A DNA stretch of 64,000 nt from Rothia nasimurium (GTDB lineage Bacteria; Actinomycetota; Actinomycetes; Actinomycetales; Micrococcaceae), in contig NZ_SPQC01000005.1 in assembly GCF_004569295.1 (NCBI RefSeq), positions 1-64,000 of the forward strand. The letters are read 5' to 3'. This document shows, in pieces, positions 62,215-64,000 of this stretch. The notes below the pieces were generated by a model. It was not told the DNA's origin, made no database searches, and saw nothing but the letters and a program-made list of their open reading frames with translations. Made by a program: the position numbers and the translations under genes. Position 1 is the stretch's first letter, and each line of letters begins with the position of its first letter.

Positions 62215-63498
62215 TCATCGCTCTTTTCGGCCGCCAGGGGTGAGCAGGCTAGCGGGTAGGAGGCCCTTGGCACCGAAGCGGGCATTGATGGTGTCCATGG
62301 CGTTTTCCGCCTCTTCCCATTCTTCGGCAAAGGAATCCTGGGTCGGCAAGGCAGCTTGTTTAGCCGCTCCGGGTGAGCCTGGGGTGAAGAGTTGCATCTG
62401 CACACCGGCGTCCCGCCCTTCAAGTTTTTCTGCGCGCACGCCGAGCAGGCGTATTGGCCGGTGGGAGGAGCCGTCCGCCTGTAAGACCTCGAGCTGTTTG
62501 AGGTGGGCGATGACGGCATCAAACATAACGCGGCCAGATACGGTTGCAAGGGGTAGGGGGCAGGAGCGGGTGAGGGTTTCGAAGTCCGAGTAGCGGATTT
62601 TGAGGCTGAGGGTTCGGGTTTGCCGCCCGGCGGCCCGCAGTCTGCGGGCTACGGTCAGGCAGAGGGAGTAGAGCTCGGCGGCAATCGCTTCGGCATCGGT
62701 CTGGTCGGCAGTGAAGGTATGTTCGGCCCCGATTGATTTTTCGATACGCTCGGGGGTGACCTCGCGGCGGTCTATACCGCGGGCTAGCTCATAGAGGTGC
62801 AGGCCTGCCGCTTGCCCGCAGCGGCCCTGGAGCCAGGGCAGGTCGTATTCCCGCAGCTGGGCGACGGTATGAATACCCAGCCCCTCAAGGTGGGTGGCAC
62901 TTTTAGCTCCGACGCCCCAGAGCTTGCCCACCGGCAGGGGGTCCAGGAACTCCTGCACCCGGTGGGGCGGGACCACCCAGAGGCCGTTGGGTTTGGATCC
63001 GGCCGAGGCCATCTTGGCAACGAATTTACTCGATGAAATCCCTACGGAACTCGGTAGGCCCAGCTCGGTTTTAATGCGGTCCCGGGCCTGCTGGGCGATA
63101 TCGATGGGGCTCCCCTGGGCACGGACGGCCCCGGTCAGATCCAGAAAAGCTTCATCAACGCTGACCTGCTCTAGGCGGTCGGTGATGGCTCCCAAGATAG
63201 TCATGACCTGGGCCGAGTAGCTGCGATAGTGGGCGGACGGCTCCAGCAGCAGGGCAGCTGGGCAGAGCTGGCGAGCGCGGGCCAGGGGCATGGCTGAGCG
63301 CACCCCGTAGCGGCGGGCTTCGTAGGAGGCGGAGAGGACGACTGAGCGCGGCGAGTTGCGGGCAACGATGAGCGGACGCCCGCGCAGCTGGGGCTGTGTA
63401 AGAAGTTCGACGTTGACGAAGAAGGCGTCCATATCGAGGTGCATAATGATGCGGGCAGGTGCGTCCGCATGCCCACCCCTAGCAGCCAGCTGGCCCAT
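62215..63498 (-). CDS. dinB: DNA polymerase IV (Y-family, DinB)
   Basis: A 427-residue translesion polymerase. Palm catalytic residues: IMHLDMDAFFVNVE (first Asp) and VDEAFLDLTG (Asp-Glu). Fingers and thumb: SYEARRYGVRSAMPLARARQLCP and VGKLWGVGAKSATHLEGLGIHTV. Little-finger domain: RLRAAGRQTRTLSLKIRYSDFETLTRS. About 75 C-terminal residues extend beyond the Dpo4 core. Start ATG 63498 with GAGGTGGGG upstream; a GTG at 63507 is the alternative. Confidence 0.95.
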   Translation of the reverse strand: MGQLAARGGHADAPARIIMHLDMDAFFVNVELLTQPQLRGRPLIVARNSPRSVVLSASYEARRYGVRSAMPLARARQLCPAALLLEPSAHYRSYSAQVMTILGAITDRLEQVSVDEAFLDLTGAVRAQGSPIDIAQQARDRIKTELGLPSSVGISSSKFVAKMASAGSKPNGLWVVPPHRVQEFLDPLPVGKLWGVGAKSATHLEGLGIHTVAQLREYDLPWLQGRCGQAAGLHLYELARGIDRREVTPERIEKSIGAEHTFTADQTDAEAIAAELYSLCLTVARRLRAAGRQTRTLSLKIRYSDFETLTRSCPLPLATVSGRVMFDAVIAHLKQLEVLQADGSSHRPIRLLGVRAEKLEGRDAGVQMQLFTPGSPGAAKQAALPTQDSFAEEWEEAENAMDTINARFGAKGLLPASLLTPGGRKER

Positions 63499-63557
63499 GC
63501 ACCCCACCTCATCTATCGAAACTATGTTCTAATCTATCCTAGCCAGTCAGGTAAGTT

Positions 63558-63586
63558 TTGACCAGGTGCAGGCCCCTATCTACTAG
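63558..63586 (+). promoter_or_regulatory. Candidate polyprenyl synthase promoter
   Basis: TTGACC (63558-63563), a 17-base spacer, and TACTAG (63581-63586), about 38 bases before the ATG. Confidence 0.45.
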
Positions 63587-63623
63587 ACTGGTGTGCAGAG
63601 CTATCCCCAGACCCAAGGACGTC

Positions 63624-64000
63624 ATGACCCCCCAGCCAGCCCCCGCTACCGGCCCCGACGAGTCCGCAGCCTACCTTGAGGCTCTCGAAGCCGAAATGGG
63701 CCGCTTTTTTGATACCCAGCAGGAACTTATGGCAACCGTCTCGGTTGAGACCCTGCCCCTGTTGGAGTCCGTCCGCGCCCTTTCCACCGGCGGTAAACGT
63801 CTTCGGGCGCTGCTAGCCTACTGGGGCTACCGCGGGGCAGGTGGAGCGGGAGCGACCGAGTCCATCGTTCGGGCGGGTGTAGCGATCGAACTTTTCCAGA
63901 CCGCTGCCCTCATCCACGATGACATCATCGACGCCTCCGACACCCGACGGGGTGCCCCCAGCGTGCACCGCCGGTTTGAGACCATGCACCGGGAGCTAGG
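63624..64000 (+). CDS. Polyprenyl diphosphate synthase, 3' end missing
   Basis: The first 125 codons of a long-chain isoprenyl diphosphate synthase; the gene runs off the window. GGKRLRALLAYWGYRG (conserved N-terminal GGKR-LRP region) and HDDIIDASDTRRG, which is the first Asp-rich motif (DDxxD), are visible. It would elongate allylic diphosphates from isopentenyl units for menaquinone or undecaprenyl chains; the chain length cannot be read. Start ATG 63624 after AAGGA. Divergent from dinB. Confidence 0.9.
   Translation, partial: MTPQPAPATGPDESAAYLEALEAEMGRFFDTQQELMATVSVETLPLLESVRALSTGGKRLRALLAYWGYRGAGGAGATESIVRAGVAIELFQTAALIHDDIIDASDTRRGAPSVHRRFETMHREL

Noticed and set aside
1-64000. tRNA, rRNA, CRISPR arrays, IS elements, prophage or defence genes
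   Set aside because: I looked for tRNA-like ends (GGTTCGAATC), repeated spacers, transposase and integrase motifs and found none.

Overview
The window is 64 kb of contiguous chromosomal core DNA from a moderately high G+C actinobacterium, most likely a member of the Micrococcaceae, with Rothia or a close relative as the best fit. The basis is gene order and protein character: a complete dcw cluster running into sepF, yggT, divIVA, lspA, rluD and dnaE; glnA2-glnE; a lipB-lipA pair beside lpdA-sucB; a polyphosphate glucokinase; and a MurE with a DDPH rather than a DNPR specificity motif, as expected for a lysine-type wall. The genus is inferred. I see no tRNA, rRNA, CRISPR array, insertion sequence, phage or plasmid gene.

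Layout. 1-4,650: a CpaE/MinD-like ATPase and a SAF (CpaB-like) membrane protein on the minus strand, then a small BldC-like helix-turn-helix gene, an unknown gene, a LysM membrane protein and an Rv3235-family protein. 4,650-9,000: sigA, a DUF4192 gene and a PAC2-family gene, all minus. 9,100-19,100, mostly plus: pepA, lpdA, sucB, a small membrane protein, then lipB, lipA and a DUF4191 protein. A minus-strand membrane pseudokinase sits before lipB. 19,100-27,800: a VTT/DedA-like protein, an RDD protein, glnA, acetolactate decarboxylase (budA), glnE and glnA2. 27,800-35,000: panB, a SPOR-like small gene, map, ppgK, nrdR, hisD and a four-gene redox/HxlR cassette. 35,000-62,100, all minus: the replication and cell-division block, read from mraZ down to dnaE. 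62,100-64,000: a DUF3040 gene ends this block upstream, then dinB, and divergently a polyprenyl diphosphate synthase cut by the window edge.

How the genes fit together. The lipoate module is coherent: LipB and LipA build the cofactor carried by the two lipoyl domains of SucB and reoxidised by LpdA. GlnA (with an adenylylation tyrosine), GlnA2 (without one) and GlnE form the nitrogen-assimilation module. The dcw block supplies every soluble Mur ligase from MurC to MurF, the lipid steps MraY and MurG, the septal pair FtsW/FtsI, FtsQ/FtsL, FtsZ, and the Z-ring and polar factors SepF and DivIVA.

The points most worth a second look are DNA-level. The 9-mer GGGCGGACG occurs at least 15 times on the two strands, in different reading frames. 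At least five genes lack a Shine-Dalgarno and have a -10-like hexamer six or seven bases before ATG, suggesting leaderless transcripts. Three GTGGRG boxes at 10-bp spacing upstream of mraZ look like an MraZ operator. Two intergenic palindromes share a core. One intergenic region can form two mutually exclusive hairpins. At the protein level, the pseudokinase, a DsbA-like protein without its helical domain, and nine-base C/G tracts in the LysM gene and in murC stand out. I did not find a clearly new multi-gene system.
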